Positions 16,215 to 24,553 of a stretch of DNA of 64,000 bases are shown here, piece after piece. This stretch comes from Streptosporangium subroseum (GTDB taxonomy: Bacteria > Actinomycetota > Actinomycetes > Streptosporangiales > Streptosporangiaceae), in NCBI RefSeq assembly GCF_900188345.1, contig NZ_FZOD01000006.1, positions 232,239-296,238 of the forward strand. The letters run 5' to 3'. The notes under the pieces are model-generated. The model worked only from the letters and a program-made list of their open reading frames with translations, was not told the origin of the DNA and searched no databases. The stretch's first letter is position 1. Each line of letters begins with the position of its first letter. The position numbers and the translations under genes were made by a program.

Positions 16215-17239
16215 CGGTTGCGGCGGAGCGCGGCCGGTTGGAGGGACGGGGTGTCACGGCCGGTGTCGCGCTCGAGGAAGTGGGTGCCCGGGTCGACGAT
16301 CTCGTCGATGCGGTCGAGGATGTCCTCACCGAGTTCGACGGTGGCCGCTTTGAGGTAGGCCTCCAGATGCGGGAAGGTGCGCGGCCCGATGATCACGCTA
16401 CTGACCGCCGGGTGGTTGAGCGCGAACGCCAGGGCCAGGTCGACCAGCGTCAGACCGTTGTCCTCCGCGAGCCGGGCCAGAGCGTCGGCGGCGGCCAGCT
16501 TGCGCTGGTTTCGCTCGATGCCGATGTCGAACCGGCCGGGGACGAGGTCGGCGCGCGCCGACTCCGGCTGCTCACCGCCGACGCGGTACCTCCCGGACAG
16601 CCAGCCGGCGGCCAGCGGGCCATAACTGATCACGCCGACGCCGTACTTCCGCACGACGGGGAAGACCTCTCGCTCGGCGCCGCGAACGAGGAGGGAGTAC
16701 GGCAGCTGCTCGGTATGCGGGGCGATGAGCCCGTGTTTCTCGGCCAGCCAATGCGCCTCGACCAGCTGGTGCGCCGGGAAGACCGAGGTGCCGTAGTAGC
16801 GGATCTTGCCCTGGTGGATCAGGTCGTTGAGGGTCTGCAGCGTCTCGAGCAGGTCGGTGCGCGGATCCGGCCGGTGCGCCTGGTAAAGGTCGATGTGGTC
16901 GGTGCCGAGCCGGCGGAGGCTGTTCTCCACGGCGCGGACGATCCAGTGACGTGAGTTGCCCGCGTGCTGGGGGTTGTCACCGATCTGACCGTGGAATTTG
17001 GTGGCCAGGAAGATGTCGTCACGGCGGCCCTTGATCGCCTTGGCGATGATCTCTTCCGAGACGCCCTGGGCGTAGACGTCGGCGGTGTCAACAGCCGTGA
17101 TGCCGGCATCGAGGGCGGCGTGGATGATCCTGATGCTCTCGTCCTCCTCCTGCCACCGGCCGAAGTTCATGGTGCCGAGCGTGAGCGGGGTGACCAGGAC
17201 GCCGGTGCGGCCCAGTACCCGGCTGGGATTGATGGTCAT
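16199..17239 (-). CDS. Aldo/keto reductase
   Basis: 346 residues of the AKR superfamily. Seen: LTLGTMNFGRWQEEDES, ALDAGITAVDTADVYAQGVS (Asp and Tyr of the catalytic tetrad), DIFLATKFHGQIGDNPQHAG (Lys), RLGTDHIDLYQAHRPDPRTD (His) and the NADP-binding C-terminal SSVIIGPRTFPHLEAYLKA. Its arrangement beside another aldo/keto reductase and flavin monooxygenases suggests it removes carbonyl products of the oxygenases. The ATG at 17239 follows AAGGA. The C-terminal tail ends within a 22-bp duplicated sequence, so the tail may be recently altered. Confidence 0.8.
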   Translation of the reverse strand: MTINPSRVLGRTGVLVTPLTLGTMNFGRWQEEDESIRIIHAALDAGITAVDTADVYAQGVSEEIIAKAIKGRRDDIFLATKFHGQIGDNPQHAGNSRHWIVRAVENSLRRLGTDHIDLYQAHRPDPRTDLLETLQTLNDLIHQGKIRYYGTSVFPAHQLVEAHWLAEKHGLIAPHTEQLPYSLLVRGAEREVFPVVRKYGVGVISYGPLAAGWLSGRYRVGGEQPESARADLVPGRFDIGIERNQRKLAAADALARLAEDNGLTLVDLALAFALNHPAVSSVIIGPRTFPHLEAYLKAATVELGEDILDRIDEIVDPGTHFLERDTGRDTPSLQPAALRRNRTNDH

Positions 17240-17341
17240 CGGATTCCTTCGGTTGTTCCGTCAGGTGGAGGGCGGTGCGGTCGCCGGCGTCCGCTCGCGT
17301 TGAGCGGGCCGTGTCAATACGACGTCGATCGGCGTGCGTCC

Positions 17342-18610
17342 TTAGAAGAGCCCGGTGGTCGGCGGATCCTCGCCTGTCAGGTGATACGCACCCGCCACCG
17401 CTGCCTTCCACTGCCTGGGGTTGTGGTTGGCGACGGTGCGGGCGTTGCGCCAGTTCCGGTCGAAGCCGAGGTCACGGTTGGTGATCGAGCCTCCTCCGAC
17501 GTCGAAGAGCAGCTCGGCGGCCCGTAGCGCGGACTCGATGGCGATCACACCGGTCTGCGCCACGGTGACCGCGGCCTCCGCACCGGCGGCACGCGCCTGC
17601 GGACCGGTCAGGCCGCGCACGCCCTGCAGCACGTCGGCCGCGAGCAGCACCACCGACCGGGCGGCCTGGGCCCGGGCGGCGATCTCGCCCACGGTCTCGC
17701 GGACGTACGGGTCCTCGACGCTTCTGTCCGCCGTGCTGTGCTTGATCGGCCGGGCCTTCTCGCGGACGAACCAGATCGCGTCGTCGAGCGCCGCGGCGGC
17801 GATGCCGGCCTCGACCGCCGCCAGGTAGAGCTGGGCGAACGATCCCAGCCACGGGTTGTCCAGCCGGGAGTTGTCACGGGGCGTGATCTCGTCCTCGGAG
17901 ACCCGTACGTTCACCAGCCGCGTGGTGCCGCTCGCGGTCAGCCGCTGGCCGACCGCGTCGAAGTCGTCGAGCCGCTCCACGCCCTCGCGATCCACCGGTA
18001 CCGTGAAGCCGAACACGGTCCCGGCCTCGTCCTTGGCCGAGCCCGAGAACCACGAGGCGTACAGCCCGCCCGTCGAATAATATTTCGCGCCGTTGATGAC
18101 GTACCCGTCGCCGGCACGCCGGATGGTGGTGCCCACGGCCCCGCTGGCCCCTCCGGAGCGCTCGTTGCCGCTGCCGGCGAAGAGGTCGCCGTCGCGCAGT
18201 CGCCGCAGGGTCAACGCCCGGTTGGGCAGGTCGCGCCGGCTCGCCACCTGGTTGGCGGTGAGGAAGCTGCTGCGCAGTGCCTGAGCCACGCTGGAGTCGG
18301 CCCGGGCGATGGCGAGGACCAGGTCGGTCACGTCTCGCAGCGAGCCACCGGCGCCGCCGTCCTCCTTGGCGATGCCGACCAGCGTGATCCGCTGCTCGGC
18401 GAGCGCCCGGACGTCCTCGAACGCGTAGTCGCGGGCGAGTTCGCGCGCACGGGCACCGGCACCGAGGCGTTGCAGGATCGGGGAGACCGCCGCGCGGATG
18501 CCGTCGACGGTGTAGTCGATGTCCGTGGGCGGGGCCGCCGCGACAGGCTCTGCCGCAACAGTGTCTTCGGAGTCTTCGGCGTTCTCTGTGCCGACCAGTT
18601 CGGCGGTCAT
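17342..18610 (-). CDS. DszC/SfnB-type acyl-CoA-dehydrogenase-fold monooxygenase
   Basis: 422 residues. The first ~30 are a low-complexity Ala/Glu/Pro tail; the rest is the acyl-CoA dehydrogenase fold used by flavin monooxygenases such as DszC. Seen: LVGIAKEDGGAGGSLRDVTD, VINGAKYYSTGGLYASWFSG, FDAVGQRLTASGTTRLVNV and a C-terminal NRDLGFDRNWRNARTVANHN, the R-W-R-N-A-R-T motif typical of DszC/SfnB/hydroxylase-type members that bind flavin and O2. No acyl-CoA catalytic Glu is evident. It probably oxygenates a sulfur- or nitrogen-containing substrate with FMNH2. Its ATG overlaps the stop of the next gene (ATGA), so the pair is coupled. Confidence 0.78.
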   Translation of the reverse strand: MTAELVGTENAEDSEDTVAAEPVAAAPPTDIDYTVDGIRAAVSPILQRLGAGARARELARDYAFEDVRALAEQRITLVGIAKEDGGAGGSLRDVTDLVLAIARADSSVAQALRSSFLTANQVASRRDLPNRALTLRRLRDGDLFAGSGNERSGGASGAVGTTIRRAGDGYVINGAKYYSTGGLYASWFSGSAKDEAGTVFGFTVPVDREGVERLDDFDAVGQRLTASGTTRLVNVRVSEDEITPRDNSRLDNPWLGSFAQLYLAAVEAGIAAAALDDAIWFVREKARPIKHSTADRSVEDPYVRETVGEIAARAQAARSVVLLAADVLQGVRGLTGPQARAAGAEAAVTVAQTGVIAIESALRAAELLFDVGGGSITNRDLGFDRNWRNARTVANHNPRQWKAAVAGAYHLTGEDPPTTGLF

Positions 18611-19587
18611 GTCAGTACCGCCGCGACCTCGCGCAGGCCCAGCGCGGCCCGCAAGGTGGGAGGCGACGAGACGGCACCGACGTCCGCGAGCCGCGGTGCC
18701 AACGTCCGCAGCGCGGTGACCACCGCCTCGGTGCCACCCGTGGGCACCAGCTCGAAACCGTTCAGCCGGTGCTCGTCGGCCCAGGCGCGGAGCTCGTCAC
18801 CGAGAGCGGCGGCGGCAGCCGGGTCGTCCAGGGCGACCTCGACACGGCCGAGCAGCGCGACGTCCTCCCGGGAACGGCCGACGTGCCACAGCGCCTCCGT
18901 CAGCGCGGCGTCGGCACCGGCGGCACGCTCCCGGTCGACCACGACGACGTCCGCGGACTCCGCGACCGCCGTCGCGTCGAGGGCGCCGAGGGCGTGGAGG
19001 TCGGCGACGACCACGGGGCGTCCCTGCACCGACGACGGCCCGTCCAGCGGGCCCGCGACACGATAGAAGGAACCCTCGTGGTCGATCGGCTTGATGAGTG
19101 CGTCCTCGGCGACGATGCCCGCCTTCTGGTCACCGATCAACGCCTCACGCGGGAAGGACTCCCACAGCCGGGTCAGCACGCGAGCGTACTCCGTCCAGCG
19201 CCGGGTGGGGTCCGTCGCGCCGGGCTCCGGGCCGGTCGCCTGGCTCACCTCGTCGCCCTCACCCGCCCGCAGGGCGACGCCGATCCGGCCGCCGGTGGCC
19301 CGGTCGAGGGAGAGCACGCGGCGCGCGGCGTTGTACGGCGCGTTGCAGGTCGTCGGGACCTCGGCGACGTAGCCGACGCCGCCGTGGAGGCCGGCGAGGT
19401 AGGCGCCCACCACGGTCGGGTCGAGCGTGCGGCCCGAGGCCGAGCCGTCGACGAGCCGGATCGCCGCGACTCCGACCTCTTCGGCCACCGCCGCGATGGC
19501 GCCGGCGTCGGCGATCGACACCAACGCCGGGCCGTCGGCCCGTTGACCGGACGGCTCCCCGACCGCGAGCTGGATGATCGTACTCAT
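18607..19587 (-). CDS. Luciferase-like (LLM) flavin-dependent protein, divergent and short
   Basis: 326 residues, clearly LLM fold (TTCNAPYNAARRVLSLDRAT, GGRIGVALRAGEGDE, then TRRWTEYARVLTRLWESFP and HEGSFYRVAGPLDGPSSVQG), but shorter and less conserved than NtaA/SsuD proteins. The C-terminal half is Ala-rich and lacks the usual xxVGTPExVAD loop. It may be a partner subunit rather than a full enzyme, much as luciferase beta supports alpha. Start ATG at 19587 behind GAGGTGA. It is translationally coupled to the DszC-like gene downstream. Confidence 0.7.
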   Translation of the reverse strand: MSTIIQLAVGEPSGQRADGPALVSIADAGAIAAVAEEVGVAAIRLVDGSASGRTLDPTVVGAYLAGLHGGVGYVAEVPTTCNAPYNAARRVLSLDRATGGRIGVALRAGEGDEVSQATGPEPGATDPTRRWTEYARVLTRLWESFPREALIGDQKAGIVAEDALIKPIDHEGSFYRVAGPLDGPSSVQGRPVVVADLHALGALDATAVAESADVVVVDRERAAGADAALTEALWHVGRSREDVALLGRVEVALDDPAAAAALGDELRAWADEHRLNGFELVPTGGTEAVVTALRTLAPRLADVGAVSSPPTLRAALGLREVAAVLT

Positions 19588-19603
19588 GAGGAGATCACCT
19601 CTC

Positions 19604-19630
19604 GTTGTGGAAGTTGTGGAAGTTGTGGAA
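19604..19630. repeat. 9-bp tandem repeat, three perfect copies
   Basis: GTTGTGGAA is present three times in a row in the 66-base gap between two luciferase-like genes. No hairpin or gene is associated with it. Confidence 0.9.
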
Positions 19631-19653
19631 CGGGTCGTCGTGGACCGGGCCGG

Positions 19654-20898
19654 TCATCGGACCGCGTCCAGGGGACGGCGCTCGTACGCCTCGTCCGGCA
19701 CCGCGGGGAGACCGAGCCCGAGGTGGTCACGCAGGGTCGTCCCCTCGTACTCGGTCCGGAACAGGCCACGACGCTGCAGTTCGGGAATCACGTGGTCGGC
19801 GAAGTCGTCGAAACCCGATGGCAGCACGTCGGGCATCACGTTGAAGCCGTCCGCCGCACCCGCACGGAACCACGTCTCGATGTCGTCGGCGATCTGCTCC
19901 GGAGTCCCCACGACGATGCGGTGACCACCGCCGCCGGAGAGCTTCTTCAACAACTGACCGAGCGTCGGCTTCTCCCTGTCGATGATCGCCTTGACGACCC
20001 GGTAGAAGGTCTGTGAACCACCGGCCTCGTCGGGATCGACGAGGAGCCCGGCCGGGATCGGCTCGTCGTCGGACAATCCGTCGAGGGAGATGCCGAGCTG
20101 GCCGGCGAGCCGGTTGCGGGCGTAGGCGTCGGGGAGGATCTGGTCCAGCAGCTCACGCCGGGCCCTGGCCTCGGCCTCGGTGCTGCCCACGACGGTGGAA
20201 AGTCCGGGAAGGATCACGACCTCCTCGGGGCGCCGCCCGAACGTGACCGCGCCGTTGCGGATCTCCGTGCGGAACGCGCGGGCGTGGTCGAGGTCCTGGT
20301 CGGCGGAGAAGATCACCTCGCCGACCCGCGAGGCCAGCCGGCGGCCGTCGCTGGAGCCACCGGCCTGGACCACGACCGGCCGGCCCTGTGGGGAGGCGAA
20401 TTCGGTCCGCCGCGCCCAACCGGCGACGACCCGCGTGGTGAACTCGGCGGCGCGGCGGTAGCGCAGCGCGTGATCGAGCTCGCCGGTCCGTCCGAAGTTG
20501 CGTGCCGCCACCGGCCCGGCGGTGGTCACCACGTTCCAGCCGAAGCGGCCGCCACTGACGTAGTCGAGATCGCCGAGCCGGCGCGCCAGCTCGATCGGGT
20601 CGTTGTACGACGATGACAGCGTCCCGATCAGGCCGATCCGCTCGGTCTGGGCGGCGATCCGTGCCAGTACCGTGGTGGGCTCCAGATTGTTGCCGGTGCG
20701 GTGCCTGACGCTCGGGTCGAGCGATGGGCCGTCCGCCAGGAAGACCGCGTCGAGCTTGGCTTCCTCGGCCTTCTTCGCGATCGAGGTGTAGTGTTCGATC
20801 CGGTAGCTCGCGGTGCCGTCCGTGTCCGGGAAGCGCCACGAGCCACCGAAGACGCCGGCGTTGAGGATGTTGACGTTGATGTGCAGTCGACGTGACAC
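19654..20898 (-). CDS. NtaA/SnaA/DszA-family flavin-dependent monooxygenase
   Basis: 414 residues. Typical family signature segments: INVNILNAGVFGGSWRFPDT, KLDAVFLADGPSLDP, SSSYNDPIELARRLGDLDYV, GGRFGWNVVTTAGPVAARNF, GRPVVVQAGGSSDGRRLA and HRIVVGTPEQIADDIETWF, with LQRRGLFRTEYEGTTLRDHL at the end. Members oxidise nitrilotriacetate, EDTA, pristinamycin IIB or dibenzothiophene sulfone, always with reduced FMN from a separate reductase. The start is a GTG at 20898 preceded by AAGGAG. It is 12 bases downstream of the ABC ATPase gene, so it belongs to the importer operon. Confidence 0.82.
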   Translation of the reverse strand: MSRRLHINVNILNAGVFGGSWRFPDTDGTASYRIEHYTSIAKKAEEAKLDAVFLADGPSLDPSVRHRTGNNLEPTTVLARIAAQTERIGLIGTLSSSYNDPIELARRLGDLDYVSGGRFGWNVVTTAGPVAARNFGRTGELDHALRYRRAAEFTTRVVAGWARRTEFASPQGRPVVVQAGGSSDGRRLASRVGEVIFSADQDLDHARAFRTEIRNGAVTFGRRPEEVVILPGLSTVVGSTEAEARARRELLDQILPDAYARNRLAGQLGISLDGLSDDEPIPAGLLVDPDEAGGSQTFYRVVKAIIDREKPTLGQLLKKLSGGGGHRIVVGTPEQIADDIETWFRAGAADGFNVMPDVLPSGFDDFADHVIPELQRRGLFRTEYEGTTLRDHLGLGLPAVPDEAYERRPLDAVR

Positions 20899-20910
20899 GA
20901 CGCTCTCCTT

Positions 20911-22623
20911 TTAGTTCGCGCCGGCAGGGGCGAGCCGGGCTCCCGGTATCGCCTCCAGCAGCTCCCGGGTGTACTCGTGCCGCGGCGAGCGGAACACCTG
21001 CTCGACCGGGCCGGTCTCGACCACGGCACCGTCCTTCATCACCGTGACGTCGTCGGAGATCAGGCGTACGACGCCGAGGTCGTGGGTCACGAACACGTAG
21101 CTGAGCCCGAACTCGGCCTGCAGGTCGACCAGCAGTTGCAGAATCTGAGCCTGGACCGACACGTCGAGCGAACTCACCGCCTCGTCCAGCACCAGGATCT
21201 CGGGGCGGAGCGCGAGCGCGCGCGCGATCGCGACCCGCTGCCGCTGACCGCCGGACAGCTGGCTCGGCAGCCGGTGCAGGTAGCTCTCGTCCAGCGCCAC
21301 CGCCTTCAGCAACTCGACCACCCGGGCCGTCCGCTCCCGCTTACCGGTCACCGACCCGAAGGCCACCAGCGGCTCAGCGATGATCTTGCTCACCGTGAAC
21401 CGCGGGTCGAGCGAGGTGAACGGGTTCTGGAACACGAACTGCAGGTCCCGGCGGATCTCCCGCAGCTGCCCGCGGCGCAGGCCGGTCAGCTCGCGGTCGC
21501 CGACGTGCACCGTGCCGCTGTCGGCGGAGGTGAAGCCGGCCAGGATGCTCGCCAGCGTCGACTTGCCCGCACCGGACTCACCGACGATCGCATGCGTGGT
21601 GCCCTTGCGCACGACCAGGCCGGTGGCGTCCAGTGCCCGCAGCTCACGTTGCCGGCCCCGGCCGCGTAGGTGGTAGGTCTTGGTGAGCGCACGCGCCTCC
21701 AGCACCGCCGACGCGGCGGCGGGGACCGGTCGCGCGCCTGACGTCGGTTCGAGCCGGCCGATGTGCCGCGCGGGCGCCGCGTCGAGCAGGCGGCGGGTGT
21801 AGTCGTTGGTCGCGCTCTCCAGTACCTGACCTACCGGGCCCTCCTCGACGATCTCGCCGTCCTGCATGACCAGGATCCGGTCCGAGCGGTCCAGCGCGAC
21901 GCCGAGGTCGTGGGTGACCAGGAGGATGCCGATGCCCAGTTCCTCACGCAGCCCCACCAGGTGGTCGAGGATGACTTTCTGGACGGTGACGTCAAGCGCG
22001 CTGGTGGGCTCGTCGGCCACGATGATCTTCGGCTTGCCCGCCAGCGCGATCGCGATGAGAGCACGCTGCTTCATGCCGCCGCTGAGCTCGTGCGGATACT
22101 GCTGGAACACTCGTTCGGCGTCCTTGAGACCCGCGGTACGCAGACTCTCCAGCGCGGCTTCCCTGTGCCGCGCCGCGTCGCCGGCGTCGGGGTCGTTGAA
22201 CCGGACCGCCTCGATCACCTGCTGCCCGATCCTCTTGACCGGGTTGAGCGAGGTGTTGGGATCCTGGGGGATGAAGCCCACGTAGTTGCCCCGCACCAGC
22301 GCCATCCGCCGGTCGTTCCATCCGGTGACGTCGACGCCGGAGTAGGCGATCGAGCCGGCCCGGATCCGCGCGGAGATCGGAAGCAGACCGAGCGCGCCCT
22401 GGACCAGGGTGGTCTTGCCTGAGCCGGACTCGCCCACGAGCGAGACGAACTCGCCCGGTGCCACGTGGAGGCCGGCGCCGCGGACGGCGGGAGTCCAGCG
22501 GCGGCGCCCGGTCCGGTAGTCGATCGCAAGGTCGCTGATCCGCAGCAGCGGCTCCCTCTCCTCCCGGGGTTCCTTCCCCGGTGAGTCGGTGACCTCGCTG
22601 GTGACGGTGGCTGCGTCGGTCAT
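20911..22623 (-). CDS. Peptide/nickel-type ABC transporter ATPase, DppD-DppF fusion
   Basis: 570 residues: two complete ABC domains in one chain. Domain 1 has Walker A GESGSGKTT (~64), signature LSGGMKQRA (~184) and Walker B IIVADEPTSALD. Domain 2 has Walker A GESGAGKST (~349), signature LSGGQRQRV (~460) and Walker B LVLDEAVSSLD. Each carries the C-terminal EYTRELLEA-type or DYTRRLLDA segment of oligopeptide importers. Both halves look catalytically intact, unlike sugar importers. The ATG at 22623 overlaps the stop of the permease gene upstream (ATGA). Confidence 0.88.
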   Translation of the reverse strand: MTDAATVTSEVTDSPGKEPREEREPLLRISDLAIDYRTGRRRWTPAVRGAGLHVAPGEFVSLVGESGSGKTTLVQGALGLLPISARIRAGSIAYSGVDVTGWNDRRMALVRGNYVGFIPQDPNTSLNPVKRIGQQVIEAVRFNDPDAGDAARHREAALESLRTAGLKDAERVFQQYPHELSGGMKQRALIAIALAGKPKIIVADEPTSALDVTVQKVILDHLVGLREELGIGILLVTHDLGVALDRSDRILVMQDGEIVEEGPVGQVLESATNDYTRRLLDAAPARHIGRLEPTSGARPVPAAASAVLEARALTKTYHLRGRGRQRELRALDATGLVVRKGTTHAIVGESGAGKSTLASILAGFTSADSGTVHVGDRELTGLRRGQLREIRRDLQFVFQNPFTSLDPRFTVSKIIAEPLVAFGSVTGKRERTARVVELLKAVALDESYLHRLPSQLSGGQRQRVAIARALALRPEILVLDEAVSSLDVSVQAQILQLLVDLQAEFGLSYVFVTHDLGVVRLISDDVTVMKDGAVVETGPVEQVFRSPRHEYTRELLEAIPGARLAPAGAN

Positions 22624-23516
22624 CGGTGGTCCTTCCGGAACGAGGTGCTGATGCGGTGGGTGGCGATGACGACGATCGCGAGCGCCACGCCCGGCATGAT
22701 CGAGGCCCACGGGTGGACCGCGACGTAGTCGCGGCCCTCGGCCACCAGCAGGCCCCACTCCGGCTCCGGCGGCGGCGCGCCGTAGCCGAGGAAGCCGAGC
22801 GAGGCGACGGCGAGGACGGCCGTTCCGACCTCGAGAGCGGCCAGTGCGATCACCGAGCTGAGCGAGTTGGGGACGACGTGTTTGACCATCACGCCCAGCC
22901 GGCCGACACCGAGGCCGTATGCGGCTTTGACATAGTCCTGGGTCACCACCGAGAGCACTTGGGCTCTCATCACCCGCGCGAACGACGCGATGGAGGAGAT
23001 GCCGACCGCCAGGGCGATGTTGGTCGTGGAGTACCCCAGGACCGAGACCATCACCATCGCGAGCAGCAGGCTGGGGATCGCCAGGAACACATCGACCACC
23101 CGCATGATGACGGTGTCGGCGACCCGTCCGGCGAAACCGGCGACCAGCCCGACGGCCATGCCGACGCCGAAGGCGATGATGACGGCCAGCAGGGTCGCGG
23201 TCAGGGTCGTGCGCGCGCCGTACACGCTGCGGGCGAAGAGGTCCCGGCCCAGCCGGTCGGTTCCGAACCAGTGCTCCGCGCTCGGCGGCACGAAGCTCGC
23301 GGCGGTGTCGCCGGTGTAGGGGCCGTAGGAGGTGAACAGGCCGGGAGCGACGGCCCAGCCGATCACGACCAGCACGATGATCCACGAGAGCACCAGGATC
23401 GGCTGGTGGGCGAGCTCACCGAGGCGCGAGACGAGCGAGCGAGCGAAGGCAGGCCGCTCAGCCGCCGGCCCCGGTAGCCGCGTGGGCGCGGCGAACGTGT
23501 CGAGTTCGGCGGTCAT
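22620..23516 (-). CDS. Peptide/nickel-type ABC transporter permease (DppC-like)
   Basis: 298 residues with six hydrophobic segments. The N-terminal cytoplasmic stretch leads to PILVLSWIIVLVVIGWAVAP, then the DppC landmark HWFGTDRLGRDLFARSVYGA and the inner-membrane ATPase-contact loop VKAAYGLGVGRLGVMVKHVV ending in PNSLSSVIALAA. Start and stop overlap both neighbours in ATGA fashion. It pairs with the DppB-like permease to make the channel. Confidence 0.88.
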   Translation of the reverse strand: MTAELDTFAAPTRLPGPAAERPAFARSLVSRLGELAHQPILVLSWIIVLVVIGWAVAPGLFTSYGPYTGDTAASFVPPSAEHWFGTDRLGRDLFARSVYGARTTLTATLLAVIIAFGVGMAVGLVAGFAGRVADTVIMRVVDVFLAIPSLLLAMVMVSVLGYSTTNIALAVGISSIASFARVMRAQVLSVVTQDYVKAAYGLGVGRLGVMVKHVVPNSLSSVIALAALEVGTAVLAVASLGFLGYGAPPPEPEWGLLVAEGRDYVAVHPWASIMPGVALAIVVIATHRISTSFRKDHR

Positions 23517-24487
23517 CGCAATCCTCCTGTAGCCGCCTGGGGAATCGAGATGGCGAGCGTGGCCCGCAGCCGCGGGTCCAGCAGCGGGTAGATCAGGTCG
23601 ACGATCAGATTGATCAACGCGAAGCTGACCGCCACGAGCACGACGACCCCCTGGACGAGCGGGACGTCGAGGGTGTTGATCGCGATCTGCGTCATACGGC
23701 CGATGCCCTTGCGGGCGAAGACGGTCTCGGTGATGACCGAGCCGGCGATCAGGTTGCCGAACGTGATGCCGGCGATGGTGAACGCCGGCAGGCTGGCGTT
23801 GCGAAAGACGTCGCGGATGATGATGCCGCCGCGGGTGGCGCCCTTTGCCCAGCTCGTCGTGACGTAGCCGGAGTGGAACTCGGTCGCGAAGCTGCGGACG
23901 AGGAGCTGCGCGATCGGACCCGACACCGGGATGGCCAGTGTGATCAGCGGCAGGACGAGACTCCTGGCGCCTTCCCCTCCGAAGGCCGGGAACCAGCTCA
24001 GCCTGAACGAGAAGATCTGCAGGATCAGGATTCCGGACAGGAAGACCGGCACCGAGACCGAGCCCGACGGCAGCGCCTCAACCAGGTTGCGCACCCATGC
24101 GTGGCGGGTCGAGGTCGCGACGAGCGCGATCACGAAGGCGATGAGCAGCGCTAGGACAAGAGCGCCGGAGGCAAGGACCAGGGTGCTCGGCAGCACGTCG
24201 AGGATCGCGGCGGTGACCGGCCGCCCGGACTGCACCGAGTTGCCGAAGTCACCGGTCAGCGCGTGTCCCAGCCGGTCGAGATACTGCACGATCACCGGAT
24301 CGTCGAAGCCGTAGTTCTCCGCCACCTGTTTCCGGACCTCCGGCGGAATGGTGTTGATCTCGGCGGGGTCGAAGAGCAGATCCACCGGGTTGACCGGTAA
24401 CACGAACAGCAGGACGAAGGTCAGAGTGAACGCGGCCCAGACCACGAACAAGGCCCGGCCGACCTTAAGAGTGACGTAGCGCAGCAC
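23513..24487 (-). CDS. Peptide/nickel-type ABC transporter permease (DppB-like)
   Basis: 324 residues. Begins VLRYVTLKVGRALFVVWAA with the DppB landmarks PVNPVDLLFDPAEINTIPP, YGFDDPVIVQYLDRLGHALT and GDFGNSVQSGRPVTAAIL, and the EAA-type loop GATRGGIIIRDVFRNASLPA. I use the GTG at 24487, which has GGAAGGAA five bases upstream and gives the usual short N-terminus; the ATG at 24547 would add 20 unlikely Arg/Pro-rich residues. It lies 66 bases downstream of the substrate-binding protein gene. Confidence 0.85.
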   Translation of the reverse strand: MLRYVTLKVGRALFVVWAAFTLTFVLLFVLPVNPVDLLFDPAEINTIPPEVRKQVAENYGFDDPVIVQYLDRLGHALTGDFGNSVQSGRPVTAAILDVLPSTLVLASGALVLALLIAFVIALVATSTRHAWVRNLVEALPSGSVSVPVFLSGILILQIFSFRLSWFPAFGGEGARSLVLPLITLAIPVSGPIAQLLVRSFATEFHSGYVTTSWAKGATRGGIIIRDVFRNASLPAFTIAGITFGNLIAGSVITETVFARKGIGRMTQIAINTLDVPLVQGVVVLVAVSFALINLIVDLIYPLLDPRLRATLAISIPQAATGGLR

Positions 24488-24553
24488 GAGGTTCCTTCCA
24501 CGAGGGCGATGCGGTGGCCGCCGGTAGCCTGGGCGCCCGGCGACCACAGATCG

